Below, in pieces: positions 18,401 through 26,053 of a DNA stretch of 64,000 nt; within the stretch, counting starts at the first letter, position 1; every line of letters begins with the position of its first letter. This DNA comes from Psychroflexus curvus (lineage in GTDB: Bacteria; Bacteroidota; Bacteroidia; Flavobacteriales; Flavobacteriaceae), in assembly GCF_020164585.1 (NCBI RefSeq), contig NZ_JAIQZF010000006.1:248001-312000 (forward strand), read 5' to 3'. Below the pieces are notes generated by a model. That model saw only the letters and a program-made list of their open reading frames with translations. It did no database searches and was not told the DNA's origin. A program made the translations under genes and the position numbers.

Positions 18401-18441
18401 AGTGAATTGATGTTTTTAAAATGCAGGCTTTCAATTTTCAT
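15418..18441 (-). CDS. sbcC: Exonuclease SbcCD subunit C (Rad50-like ATPase)
   Basis: SMC-like protein of 1007 residues. Walker A GPTGSGKST is at 37-45, two long Glu/Lys/Leu-rich coiled coils flank a zinc-hook CPVC near residue 524-527, and the C-terminal half carries the signature TLSGGETF and Walker B LFIDEGFGTLD. With SbcD it forms an ATP-dependent nuclease that opens hairpins and trims protein-blocked DNA ends. The ATG overlaps the sbcD stop by four bases (ATGA), so translation is probably coupled. The length is close to that of the E. coli protein. The 208-base gap after its stop (towards the E1 gene) shows no feature. Confidence 0.95.
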   Translation of the reverse strand: MKIESLHFKNINSLRGEHEINFNESPLNTGGLFAIIGPTGSGKSTLLDAICLALYGRTPRIPSVTKNKIEQDGSILTKYQKEAYAKVKFSCNSGTFTSTWSISTNRNNKLREYQMDLWNPVTETFFSEKKSEVLTEIQRLIGLSYDQFVKSVLLSQGEFATLLQSNEKERSELLEKITNTSIYRQIGRKVFEKYNALRSKISSQKTLMEDIRLKLLSEEELQLKQKNKAELEKQEKEQQLSLSRYEKDLDQLKTKEKRDNELEAESKKLEQYKTEFKEFQSKNADKLSKHSKTLAFEEQLMEYNALAEKKESQVETIETLENDLSQLQTQIKDLKSKVQELLNTEVEASETEHRLDELLKEYQKLENEKQLKLNDYKSKLEILTRELEVLNLKFKTQAIPDFRSELQDKLKVSKQKVEGFAIQLEGDTTLDESIKAKNQLLNQVKEAKHEDKSLTELEERSARLSQQIKLDKEELAKFPKLISEKETAFETLKKEVTHLETEKENQNLRLEVEDLRKKLVENEPCPVCGSKDHPYFEHAPALDSELDKKLKTKKEELQLLSKAIETLNAQQDSKTERVEEQKAELEDLKLNLTQRKEVFAKNFEFILPQLEGKTFLELEGSVGQEIENLEKTKQLQAEIQALENSIDVLYKLQLIKEQGSQLKAKMRTLYAGEHLDNLVSELKKNWITLNSNISTTKKSLSKENENLSRVESKRLQLQENLEPKIKASAFSSISKANSSRMKSADYQALSQQLNELNERIQIQKEKLKGIKTQINDLRFEFFTDKNQAELAITDLSNTFQNTKNEIEEVNRQLKNNKDRIERFVSIERSIAEEQKANKKWEILNKLIGDATGTEFNKFAQDLSLQRLIYLGNKRLKHLNDRYELDRYLPKEDKDQLYVIDHHMGGMRRSVKTLSGGETFLMSLALALGLSDLASRNVEINSLFIDEGFGTLDPETLDVTLDTLERLQAESNKTIGIISHVSTLKERIQTQIVLERNAQGYSQLQVVG

Positions 18442-19649
18442 TCTTCCGTATAATTCAGTTCTTCGAGGATTTCTTCAAAAGCAGAGATGAGTTCCAGCTT
18501 GGTGTCTTCGGTTTCGTCACTACCTTCCAGTTTCTTTTGAAAAACCTGTTTTGGTGTAAAATCAGACACCTGACTTTCTGCAGTAGAAACTCCACGCTCA
18601 ACTTCAGAAGCATTTTTGAAGGTTACTTTATGCTTTACGATTTCGCAGTTTTCAATATCAAAAGCTTCAATCATCTGTTCCAACTCATAGGTTATGGAAG
18701 CGGAAGATTCGGCTTCAATCATTTCGATTTCTATCAGAGTTTTTAAGGGATGATCATTTTTAACCAATACCAACTTTTCTTTGACCTCTTCCAGACTTCC
18801 TTTGATCAAAATCAAATCTCTGAATTTGGGAATACAAATGCTTTCGGGTTCAAAAGAGATTTCCGTATCGATGACTAAAATGCGTTTTTCATTTTTTCGT
18901 TCACTAAAGGACAATGGAATAGGAGAGCCGCTATAAAAAATAGGCGTGTCGGCTGTTAGTCGCTGCGGCTTGTGAATATGTCCTAGCGCTATATAATCGT
19001 ATTTATTGCCAAAATGTGAAGCCTCCAGACCTGCTAAATTCCCGATTTGGATATCGCGCTCACTTTCTGACACGCTGGCACCCGTTGCAAACAAATGTCC
19101 CATACCCATCAGAGGAACATCACGAAAATTTTCTTTGGCAAGTTTAGCTGTTTCCTGAAAGTGAAAGGCAATACTTTCTTTCATAGCTTCCTGTTTGTTG
19201 TCATGATTTTCAGCATCAAACTGTCGCTGAAAGTTTCTGCTTCTTAAATAAGGAATCGCTGCAATGACTAATTTGATATCATTTTCAGAAGAAATCGGAA
19301 TCAAACTGTCTTCAAACTGCTCTGGCATTTGTCCAATGACATGGATGTCCAACTGATTAAGGATTTCTTTTGGAGCATCCAAAACACTTGGGGAGTCGTG
19401 ATTTCCTCCAGTGATGATGATTTTGAAATCAAATTTTTTGAGTTTGATGAGTGTCCTGTAATACTGACTTCTAGACTCGCTGGATGGGTTTGAAAAATCG
19501 AATACATCTCCAGAAATCAATAAGACATCAATAGGGTTTCGATTTAGATACTCACAAAGCCAATTGACGAACAGGTCAAAGTCTTCAGCTAAATCTGTTT
19601 TATGAAGTCGTTTTCCAATGTGCCAGTCTGCCGTATGTAGTATTTTCAT
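18438..19649 (-). CDS. sbcD: Exonuclease SbcCD subunit D (Mre11-like nuclease)
   Basis: Protein of 403 residues with the calcineurin-like phosphoesterase motifs in order: ADWHIG (about 7-12), GDVFDF, GGNHDSP, GMGHLF and ALGHIHKPQ, which bind two manganese ions in this family. The start MKILHTADWHIG is typical. It is the nuclease subunit of SbcCD and is translated just before sbcC with a 4-base overlap. The palindrome-processing role of SbcCD is worth noting given the hairpin-forming repeats elsewhere in the window, though no link is shown. Confidence 0.95.
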   Translation of the reverse strand: MKILHTADWHIGKRLHKTDLAEDFDLFVNWLCEYLNRNPIDVLLISGDVFDFSNPSSESRSQYYRTLIKLKKFDFKIIITGGNHDSPSVLDAPKEILNQLDIHVIGQMPEQFEDSLIPISSENDIKLVIAAIPYLRSRNFQRQFDAENHDNKQEAMKESIAFHFQETAKLAKENFRDVPLMGMGHLFATGASVSESERDIQIGNLAGLEASHFGNKYDYIALGHIHKPQRLTADTPIFYSGSPIPLSFSERKNEKRILVIDTEISFEPESICIPKFRDLILIKGSLEEVKEKLVLVKNDHPLKTLIEIEMIEAESSASITYELEQMIEAFDIENCEIVKHKVTFKNASEVERGVSTAESQVSDFTPKQVFQKKLEGSDETEDTKLELISAFEEILEELNYTEE

Positions 19650-19657
19650 AAATGAGC

Positions 19658-20338
19658 TTAAAGTGATTTGTAATAGCCTAATTTAAACCATAAGCGATGT
19701 CTGAATCTATCTTCAACCAGATAATCATCGGTTCTGTAATCTAAACCTACTTCAAATTTATTTTTATCATCGAAATAAAAGCCGAGGGAGACGGCAAATC
19801 TATTTTCCAAATCGTCTTCACTGCTTTGAGTCATATAGATGAGCTCGTTGGATACAGATAAATATTTTTCACCTGGATCCAAACTCAAGCCTTGTAAAGG
19901 AACCTGTCCTTTTATTCTGTAGCGCGCTCTGAACAAGAGCGGTGCTTCTTTATAAAAAGTCTCATCGATTCGGATTCGATGACCAATTCTGTAGAATGAT
20001 TCTCTTTGCAGAATAGAAACTTGCTGAATTGTTCTGTGCGTGTTTTCGCCTTCTTCGATTCTATATTGATAACCAATTCCTGCTTTGACGAATGGTGAAA
20101 GTTTCCGACTGATGAAGCTTTGTAGATCGGTTAGTCTGTGTACATATTCAAGCTCTTCGTTGAGGTTGTTGGAGTCATATATTCCATTTTGAGATTCAAT
20201 TTTGTGAGTCACAGAATAGTTTTCTGAAATCTTATAACTTAGTGAAGCTTCTGGAAGAAAGCCAAAAGTAAACCGTTCGCCTTGAGCTTTAACTGAAAAT
20301 GATACTATAAATAAGACTATTAAAAAGCGTTTATTCAT
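19658..20338 (-). CDS. DUF2490 domain-containing exported protein
   Basis: Protein of 226 residues with a signal peptide (about 1-18, ending VKAQ) and alternating aromatic/polar beta-strand texture typical of an outer-membrane barrel. It has a C-terminal RHRLWFKLGYY segment with aromatic residues near the end. This matches DUF2490, a family of Bacteroidota outer-membrane proteins of unknown function. It lies 8 bases upstream of sbcD and 2 bases downstream of another secreted protein gene on the same strand, so the run aroQ to sbcC may be one operon. Confidence 0.8.
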   Translation of the reverse strand: MNKRFLIVLFIVSFSVKAQGERFTFGFLPEASLSYKISENYSVTHKIESQNGIYDSNNLNEELEYVHRLTDLQSFISRKLSPFVKAGIGYQYRIEEGENTHRTIQQVSILQRESFYRIGHRIRIDETFYKEAPLLFRARYRIKGQVPLQGLSLDPGEKYLSVSNELIYMTQSSEDDLENRFAVSLGFYFDDKNKFEVGLDYRTDDYLVEDRFRHRLWFKLGYYKSL

Positions 20339-20340
20339 CT

Positions 20341-20913
20341 CTAATAATCTAGGTTATCAGTGGCTTTCAAGTTGATGACTCTTTTTTCTAGAAAAGTGCC
20401 TTTGGCATCAAACAAGCCTTCCCACAACTCATCTTCAGTATCTGATTTTCCGTAGAATTCAATTTCATAATTTATGGTGATATCTTCAAATTCATCTTCA
20501 TCGATGACATCTTCAAGATTCTCTCCTTCGCCTGTATATTGAATCTGGATTTTTGAAATTGAAAACTTGGTGTAATTGGCTTTTAAATAGGTCAAAATGA
20601 CTTTCAGCACTTCCCTTTCGAGTTCATTTTCATCGATTAAGACTTCCACATTCCGGACATTCCCATCTAAGTCAAATTCAACGCTATGCAGATGATTTTT
20701 GTGCTTTAGCTTAGCTTCAAAGACTTCTTTTTCTCCATCAGTCTGTAAATACCATTTGGTTTTACGTTTCTTTTCGAAAGCATCATTCAGCCATTCTATG
20801 GCTCGCTCATGAACCTCTCCTTTTTTTACTCTTTTTTCAACTTCATTTTTTTCCTGAGCATTGCCGATGGCGACACATAAAAGAAAAAATAAGATGGTAT
20901 TAATTTGTAACAT
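20341..20913 (-). CDS. Secreted acidic protein, function unknown (PepSY-like texture)
   Basis: Protein of 190 residues with a signal peptide (about 1-19, ending GNAQ). The mature part is strongly charged and alternates beta-strand segments ending in FDLDGNVRNVEVLI and FDAKGTFLEKRVI, a two-repeat layout reminiscent of PepSY-like/BLIP-fold periplasmic proteins. No catalytic motif is visible. The gene lies between aroQ and a DUF2490 outer-membrane protein gene with very short spacers. The partner relation with DUF2490 is a guess from adjacency. Confidence 0.7.
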   Translation of the reverse strand: MLQINTILFFLLCVAIGNAQEKNEVEKRVKKGEVHERAIEWLNDAFEKKRKTKWYLQTDGEKEVFEAKLKHKNHLHSVEFDLDGNVRNVEVLIDENELEREVLKVILTYLKANYTKFSISKIQIQYTGEGENLEDVIDEDEFEDITINYEIEFYGKSDTEDELWEGLFDAKGTFLEKRVINLKATDNLDY

Positions 20914-20933
20914 ACCTGTGTAAGTATAATTTT

Positions 20934-21350
20934 TTAATCAAGGAAACTTCTTATCGCTAATTCATAACTCCTCAAACCAAAACCAATAATGATACCAAAA
21001 GCGTTCGGTGAAACATAAGAATGTTTTCGAAATTCTTCCCTGGCATGGGTGTTGGAAATATGCACTTCAATAACCGGTGTCCCAATGGCCTTGATAGCAT
21101 CTCCAATAGCCACCGACGTGTGAGTGTAAGCAGCAGCATTGAGGATAATACCATCCACATTATCATCTGCTTCCTGTAATTCTGAAATTAATTCGCCTTC
21201 TATATTAGATTGGAAGTAAGACAACTCAACGGCTTTAAACTCAAACTGAAGTTCAGTGAAATAATCTTTAAAAGTAGACTTACCGTAAATTTCGGGTTCT
21301 CTTTTTCCTAATATATTCAAATTAGGACCATTGATGACATGTATTTTCAT
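20934..21350 (-). CDS. aroQ: 3-dehydroquinate dehydratase, type II
   Basis: Protein of 138 residues from MKIHVINGPNLNILG, the standard type II start. An in-frame ATG seven codons upstream (21371) overlaps the -7 promoter element and is unlikely to be used. Key motifs are GPNLNILGKREPEIYG with the catalytic tyrosine, LNAAAYTHTS, and EVHISNTHAREEFR with the catalytic histidine. The enzyme removes water from 3-dehydroquinate to give 3-dehydroshikimate in the shikimate pathway; aroC for the last step of that pathway is at 59787. It is the first gene of a minus-strand run. Confidence 0.95.
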   Translation of the reverse strand: MKIHVINGPNLNILGKREPEIYGKSTFKDYFTELQFEFKAVELSYFQSNIEGELISELQEADDNVDGIILNAAAYTHTSVAIGDAIKAIGTPVIEVHISNTHAREEFRKHSYVSPNAFGIIIGFGLRSYELAIRSFLD

Positions 21351-21368
21351 AGGGCTTATCTTAGTTCT

Positions 21369-21376
21369 CAAATTTA
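21369..21376 (-). promoter_or_regulatory. -7 promoter element of aroQ
   Basis: The complement reads TAAATTTG, a perfect TAnnTTTG element, placing the transcription start near 21362 and a leader of about a dozen bases before the ATG at 21350. No clear -33 TTG is seen. Its position decides against the longer aroQ reading. Confidence 0.5.
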
Positions 21377-21692
21377 TTAAAATAAATACTTTGTTACTAC
21401 TATATTTTATAAGTTATAATTTTGAATAAGATAAAGAGCTTGTTTTAACTTTATAAAACAAGAGTATTCTTTAATGAATCACGCATCCCTTTGTTTTAAG
21501 TTCGAGCCTGCCTTCCTAAGCGGAACGCAGGCAGGCAAAGTCGAAAACCTTATTAAGCTACAAGGCTATAAATCCATCTCGACTTTTACCCTGTCTCTTA
21601 CCCTTAAAATCAATTGAAGTATACAAAAACCTACTTTAGCTTTTTGTACACATAACGCTTAGTCAACTTTTTTATGTAAAAATTTGAATTGA
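21377..21692. other. Gene-free stretch between aroQ and the S24 repressor
   Basis: No coding frame is supported here. It holds one copy of the GC-rich dispersed repeat (21493-21549) and an inverted repeat, TACAAAAA (21622-21629) with TTTTTGTA (21641-21648), separated by 12 bases. The latter could be a weak terminator or a binding site. Confidence 0.5.
21493..21549. repeat. Dispersed GC-rich palindromic repeat, copy R1
   Basis: The core GCCTGCCTTCC...GGAACGCAGGCAGGC (21506-21536) is an imperfect inverted repeat inside an AT-rich gap. The whole 57-base stretch, starting GTTTTAAGTTCGAG and ending AAAGTCGAAAACC, matches R2 at 35751-35806 with only a few substitutions and one gap. Its reverse complement shares the CCTGCGTT...GGCAGG core with R3 and R4. 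Confidence 0.85.
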
Positions 21693-21731
21693 TTAGGATT
21701 TTTTCCTTAATTTTATGGAATTATTCCTAAT
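21693..21731 (+). promoter_or_regulatory. Paired TTAGGA dyads before the S24 repressor gene (candidate auto-operator)
   Basis: Two neighbouring dyads are seen: TTAGGA (21693-21698) with TCCTTAA (21704-21710), and TTATGGAA (21713-21720) with TTCCTAA (21725-21731). All four half-sites are variants of TTAGGA. They lie 15-54 bases before the ATG at 21747, over the probable promoter, as expected for an autoregulated LexA/C1-type repressor. Operator function is inference. Confidence 0.5.
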
Positions 21732-21746
21732 TAAGTATAAACGGTC

Positions 21747-22520
21747 ATGAAATCAGATTTACCCTTAGAAATTCAGCGTTTTAAACAAATTCGAGAAGAA
21801 AACAATTTTACGCAAACTGAGTTTGCTGAAATCCTGAATATTAAAAATACCACTTCAGATATTGAACGAGGTAAAACCAAGCTTTCAGGTCAGGTGGTGA
21901 TGACGCTTTTAAAGATGTTTGAAGTCAATCCGCTTTGGCTATATGGCGAAAGCTTTCAGAAAAAACTGGATGTGCATCACATCAATTCTATGCCGAAGGT
22001 GATTTCTGTCGATGAAACCAATTCAAGAGAAAACATGCTGCTGGTGAACCAAAAAGCTGCTGCGGGTTATCCCCAAAACATTGGCGATGCCGAATGGTAT
22101 CATCAGTTGCCAGCTTTTGAAATGCCTATCCCTCAGTTCAGAAACGCATCTTATAGAGGTTTTCAGGTAGAAGGGGATAGCATGGAACCCAACTTTCATT
22201 CTGAAGACTGGGTTCTTGGAAAATCAGTGGAAAGTCTTCAACAGGCTATGAATCATAAAGTTTATGTATTTGTTTTACAGGATTCTGTAATGGTTAAAAA
22301 ATTGCATAAACATCCACACTCTCATAAAATTTCACTGATTTCTACCAATTCCTATTATCCACCCTATGAGGTGGAAGCTTCCGAAGTTCAGGAAATCTGG
22401 GAAGTGACCAGTAAACTAACCTTCTCCATCAATGAAAATTCAGAAAATAGCATGCTTAAAAAACTGGAGCAGTCTATGGAAGAATTGAAGACTCAACTTA
22501 ATTCGATAAAACCTAGCTAG
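21747..22520 (+). CDS. XRE-family repressor with S24 (LexA-like) self-cleavage domain
   Basis: Protein of 257 residues. An N-terminal helix-turn-helix (about 9-66, FTQTEFAEILNIKNTTSDIERG) precedes a linker with the Ala-Gly cleavage site AAAGYP (106/107) and a C-terminal S24 peptidase domain with Ser145 in EGDSMEP and Lys184 in VMVKKL. By family, RecA-stimulated self-cleavage would relieve repression under DNA damage. It differs from LexA proper in its XRE-type DNA-binding domain. Downstream DUF2461 starts at the very next base and a BCCT transporter follows, so these are probable targets along with itself. No phage genes are nearby. Confidence 0.9.
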   Translation: MKSDLPLEIQRFKQIREENNFTQTEFAEILNIKNTTSDIERGKTKLSGQVVMTLLKMFEVNPLWLYGESFQKKLDVHHINSMPKVISVDETNSRENMLLVNQKAAAGYPQNIGDAEWYHQLPAFEMPIPQFRNASYRGFQVEGDSMEPNFHSEDWVLGKSVESLQQAMNHKVYVFVLQDSVMVKKLHKHPHSHKISLISTNSYYPPYEVEASEVQEIWEVTSKLTFSINENSENSMLKKLEQSMEELKTQLNSIKPS

Positions 22521-23177
22521 ATGAATTTTGAACGTTTATTCGATTTTCTTGAAATCCTCAACAAAAACAACAGCAAGGAGTGGATGGATGAACATAGAAG
22601 TCAGTACGAAACCGTAAAAGCAGATTATGTAAATTGGCTTGAAGATTTGGATCTTAAACTTTCCAAAATCGATGAGGATTACTATTCCTCTTCAGGTAAA
22701 AAAGCCATCAATCGCATCAATAATAATCTATTGTATCATCCCAACAAGCCCACTTACAAAGACCATTTTGGAGCCGGGCTGGACAAACGCCCTAAGACTG
22801 GTGACTTTTATATCCATTTAGGCATCGATGAGATTTTTGTGGCTGGAGGATTTTATAAACCCAAATCTGAATATCTGAAAAGTATTCGTGAAGCCATAGA
22901 TTATAACGGAGATGAATTTAAAGACATCATCAATTCCAAAACCTTCCGAAACCATTTTGGAGGCTTAATGGAAGATGTGGACCAATTGAAAACAGCGCCC
23001 AAAGGCTTTTCTCAGAGCCATAAACATATCGACCTGCTAAGACTGAAAAGCTTCGCATCTATGAAGCCTTTTGAAAGAAAAGATGTCCTTGCAGAAGATT
23101 TTAAAAACAAGGTCATCGAAACTTATAGAGCTATGCTATCCTTCAGAAGGTATCTAAACAAAGCGGTAACCGTGTAA
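22521..23177 (+). CDS. DUF2461 (TIGR02453) family protein
   Basis: Protein of 218 residues matching the DUF2461 family: an N-terminal NNSKEWMDEHR motif, a basic RINNNLLYHPNKPTYKDHFGAG segment region, FYIHLG, and a FSQSHKHIDLLRLKSF motif near the end. The family is widespread and cytoplasmic, with no proven activity. The start codon directly follows the stop of the S24 repressor gene (no spacer), which indicates cotranscription and possibly regulation by that repressor. Confidence 0.85.
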   Translation: MNFERLFDFLEILNKNNSKEWMDEHRSQYETVKADYVNWLEDLDLKLSKIDEDYYSSSGKKAINRINNNLLYHPNKPTYKDHFGAGLDKRPKTGDFYIHLGIDEIFVAGGFYKPKSEYLKSIREAIDYNGDEFKDIINSKTFRNHFGGLMEDVDQLKTAPKGFSQSHKHIDLLRLKSFASMKPFERKDVLAEDFKNKVIETYRAMLSFRRYLNKAVTV

Positions 23178-23186
23178 TTCTATTTT

Positions 23187-24677
23187 TTGAAATTTCTCCG
23201 GGACAAAAATCAGTTAGTCATAGCCTCCCTTTTCATTTTTGGGCTTACAGGGCTGTGTTTTGTCATTTTTCCTGAAGGCTCTTTTCAAATCATTCATACA
23301 ACTTCTGTTTGGGTGAGATCCTTATTTGGACAGCTCTACCTGGTCCTTGGCTTATGTATTTGCCTTTATCTTTTAGTGATTGCCTTTTCTCCATTAGGAA
23401 AAAAGAAACTGGGTTCTGGTAAGCCGGAATATTCCACTTTGTCATGGCTGGCCATGATGTATTCTACTGGCATGGGAGCCGGTATTATCTTAAGAGCTGT
23501 CCATGAACCTGTTTTTATGATGCAGCAGCCCGGAATAGAAATCTTAAGACCAGAGCAAATACATGGCTTTGAAATGACTTTTTACCACTGGGGATTCACA
23601 GCCTGGGCTTTTTACGGACTTTTTGCCTTATTCATTGCCTACCTGCTTTTTATCAAAAATGAAAACATTCAGCTAAGCCATCTCCTCCCAAAACTGTCAA
23701 ATCCTGTAGTTACCAAATGTATAGATCTGCTGGTCATACTCACCACTGTTTTTGGTGTCGTTAGCGCTGTGGCACTTGGTATTCGGCAGGTAGAAGGCGG
23801 TATCAACTTCGTTGTTGGGTCGCGGCTCGGAATCATATTAAGCCTTAGCCTTTGTGTTCTTATTTTTTCTTTGGCTTTATTTTCTTCGATAAAAGGCTTA
23901 AGAAAAGGCATCCGCCACTTGTCAAACATCAATATTTCTTTAACGCTGGTACTATTGGCTTATGTCATTTTCAATACAGATGTAGGTCTGATTTTCAGTA
24001 ACTTTTATGAATCGATTTTAGCTTTGATTCAGGATTTTATACCCCTTAGCCTGGCGATAGGAAACTTCGATTTCAGAGAAGAATTTCTATCGGACTGGAC
24101 CTATTACTACTGGGCGTTTTGGCTGGCCTGGGCACCTTTTACGGGTATTTTTATCGCCAGGATTTCGAAAGGAAAAAGTATCAGAGAATTGATTTTGGGT
24201 GTGCTTATTGTGCCGAGTTTAGGCTCGTTTCTATGGTTTACAAGTTTTGGGACAGCCGCTGTAGAACTTATCAATTCAGAATTGGTGAGCAGTTTTGCTT
24301 TCAATGATGTGTTTTCGGCCACCTTTGTGCTTTTGGAACAGTTCCCATTTGGGTTTTATGCTGTGATTTTGGCCATTTTACTCTTGGTGGGATTTCTAAT
24401 CACTTCGGTCGATTCAGCCATATACGTCCTGAGTATGTTCTCCGATCTCACCAAAATAAACCCATCATCTTATCACAAATGGATCTGGGGCATTCTATTG
24501 TTTCTGGTGACTTTAGGGTTTCTGATGATTGGAAAATTTAGTGGAGCCAGTGATGTGCTCGAGGCTGTCCAGAAGTTACTCATCGTAAGTTCATTGGCCT
24601 TAGCTTTGCTTAGTATCCCCTTTATTATTGGATTTACACTAAGCCTCATTCGACATCATAATTCCAAGCAGGATTGA
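23187..24677 (+). CDS. BCCT family betaine/choline/carnitine-type transporter
   Basis: Membrane protein of 496 residues with about 12 hydrophobic helices. BCCT features are the glycine-rich stretch STGMGAGIILRAVHEP in the third helix and the conserved Trp-rich segment WTYYYWAFWLAWAPFTG with FIARISKGKSIRE. These secondary transporters take up quaternary amines, often with sodium and under osmotic stress. The substrate is not determinable; the Trp/aromatic box suggests a trimethylammonium compound. The start appears to be TTG at 23187, 9 bases after the DUF2461 stop. The stop lies at the edge of repeat R3. Confidence 0.9.
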   Translation: MKFLRDKNQLVIASLFIFGLTGLCFVIFPEGSFQIIHTTSVWVRSLFGQLYLVLGLCICLYLLVIAFSPLGKKKLGSGKPEYSTLSWLAMMYSTGMGAGIILRAVHEPVFMMQQPGIEILRPEQIHGFEMTFYHWGFTAWAFYGLFALFIAYLLFIKNENIQLSHLLPKLSNPVVTKCIDLLVILTTVFGVVSAVALGIRQVEGGINFVVGSRLGIILSLSLCVLIFSLALFSSIKGLRKGIRHLSNINISLTLVLLAYVIFNTDVGLIFSNFYESILALIQDFIPLSLAIGNFDFREEFLSDWTYYYWAFWLAWAPFTGIFIARISKGKSIRELILGVLIVPSLGSFLWFTSFGTAAVELINSELVSSFAFNDVFSATFVLLEQFPFGFYAVILAILLLVGFLITSVDSAIYVLSMFSDLTKINPSSYHKWIWGILLFLVTLGFLMIGKFSGASDVLEAVQKLLIVSSLALALLSIPFIIGFTLSLIRHHNSKQD

Positions 24678-24735
24678 ACCCGCCTGCGTGTCTTGATCGG
24701 GCAGGCCCGCCTGCGTGTCTTGGACAGGCAGGTTC
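24676..24735. repeat. Dispersed GC-rich repeat, copy R3 (two tandem units)
   Basis: Two units are in tandem: 24679-24705 and 24706-24735, the first 27 bases of each differing at three positions (core CCCGCCTGCGTGTCTTG...GGCAGG). The outer ends GAACC and GGTTC are inverted. The element fills the whole gap between two convergent genes and touches both stop codons (TGA 24675-24677 and the waaA stop 24734-24736). The second unit matches R4, in reverse complement, at 27 of 30 positions. Confidence 0.9.
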
Positions 24736-25969
24736 ACAAGTCAATAGATGATATAATTTTTTGGGTTGCCCCAGCTTCAGAGTTTACAAAATGTCCGCAA
24801 ATCTGTCCGCTTTTCTCTCTAAATGTCTTATCTGTAACAAGTTTTTTGAATAAGCCTTCAAATTCTTTCTCAGAATCTACACTAAAAACCCCTCCCAGAC
24901 GTCTTAACATCTTAGCCTCGGGAAATTTGTCATAATTTTCACCAATAACAATTGGAATTCCAAAAGCCGCAGGTTCCAGAATGTTATGCAGTCCGCTTAA
25001 TCCCATGCCTCCTCCAACATAAGCCATGTTGGCATAGCTGTAAATTTTGGTCAGTAGACCAATCGTATCTATGATAAGAACCTCGTAATTTTGAAGATTT
25101 TGATTTTCAATTTCAGAATAGCATATCACTTTTTTGCGGATGTCTTTTTTTAATTTCTGAATTTGTGCGGCGTTGATTTGATGCGGAGCGATAACCAGCT
25201 TCACCTGTGCAGGTGCCTTGTTCATGGCGTCCAGAGTGATAGTTAGATCTTCAGGCCAGGTGCTTCCAAATACCATGGTGAGTTCACCTGAAGCTGTAAA
25301 GTCATCCATGAAACTTAACTTATTATCCATACCTAACTGAGCAATGACACGGTCGTAGCGGGTATCCCCTGAGATGCTGGCTTGTTCAAAACCATGGTTT
25401 TTTAGCAGTTTTAAGGACTCTTCGTTCTGAACAAAAAGATGGTCAAACTTACCCAGGGCCTTAGCCATAAATTTTCCCATGGGTCTAAAGTACAGCTGCT
25501 CTGGTCTGAATAACCCAGAAATAAGATAAGACTTGACTTGCCGGTTGTTTAACACATCCATCAGGTTCGGCCAAATTTCATATTTGACAAAAAAAGCGGC
25601 TTCTGGGTTAAGGATATCCAGAAATCGTCTGGCATTTTTTTTAGTATCCAGCGGTAAATAGGTGACTATATCCAGTTTAGAATCCTTCTTTTTAATTTCA
25701 TACCCCGAGGGTGAAAAGAAACTCACTGCGATTTTATAATCGGGATGCGTTTGTTTTAAAGCTTGAATGACAGGAACCGCCTGCTCATATTCGCCAAGAG
25801 AAGCGGCATGAAACCATATAACTTTATCATCTTCAGAAACTTGAGATTGTAATTTGCCTTTCCAATTCGCTCTTCCTTCTACAAATAACTTCATCTTAGG
25901 ACTGATTAATTTTAAGACAGGCAGGAGTAATTTAAAACTAGATATGATGAACTGGTATAAAGACTTCAA
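24734..25969 (-). CDS. waaA: 3-deoxy-D-manno-octulosonic acid (Kdo) transferase
   Basis: Protein of 411 residues of the WaaA/KdtA glycosyltransferase family (GT30). Visible motifs: an N-terminal membrane-associated segment, WFHAASLGEYEQ, the EIWPN motif, a GSTWPEDL segment and the C-terminal YVGGGMGLSGLHNILEPAAFG nucleotide-sugar site. It transfers Kdo from CMP-Kdo to lipid IVA in lipopolysaccharide assembly at the inner membrane. An LpxH-like gene for the same pathway lies at 58749. It converges on the BCCT gene with only the R3 repeat between. Divergent from the DegT aminotransferase. Confidence 0.94.
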   Translation of the reverse strand: MKSLYQFIISSFKLLLPVLKLISPKMKLFVEGRANWKGKLQSQVSEDDKVIWFHAASLGEYEQAVPVIQALKQTHPDYKIAVSFFSPSGYEIKKKDSKLDIVTYLPLDTKKNARRFLDILNPEAAFFVKYEIWPNLMDVLNNRQVKSYLISGLFRPEQLYFRPMGKFMAKALGKFDHLFVQNEESLKLLKNHGFEQASISGDTRYDRVIAQLGMDNKLSFMDDFTASGELTMVFGSTWPEDLTITLDAMNKAPAQVKLVIAPHQINAAQIQKLKKDIRKKVICYSEIENQNLQNYEVLIIDTIGLLTKIYSYANMAYVGGGMGLSGLHNILEPAAFGIPIVIGENYDKFPEAKMLRRLGGVFSVDSEKEFEGLFKKLVTDKTFREKSGQICGHFVNSEAGATQKIISSIDL

Positions 25970-26030
25970 ATTAGATTTTTTTCAAAAATAAGCTTTTAGC
26001 TGAATTGTCTCTTTAGATACTTAATATTCT

Positions 26031-26038
26031 TATTTTTG
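26031..26038 (+). promoter_or_regulatory. -7 promoter element of the DegT-family gene
   Basis: TATTTTTG fits TAnnTTTG and leaves a leader of about 9 bases before the ATG at 26054. A TTG at 26005-26007 is 23 bases upstream, a little farther than usual. Confidence 0.45.
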
Positions 26039-26053
26039 TGAAGAAAAAAAATT

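Noticed and set aside
21747-22520. S24 repressor as a marker of a prophage
   Set aside because: Neighbours are DUF2461, a transporter and housekeeping genes; no integrase, structural or lysis genes nearby.
24676-24735. R3 as an intrinsic terminator for the convergent genes
   Set aside because: The dyad is imperfect, long and without T runs; its resemblance to R4 and R1/R2 points to a dispersed repeat, though it may still slow polymerase.
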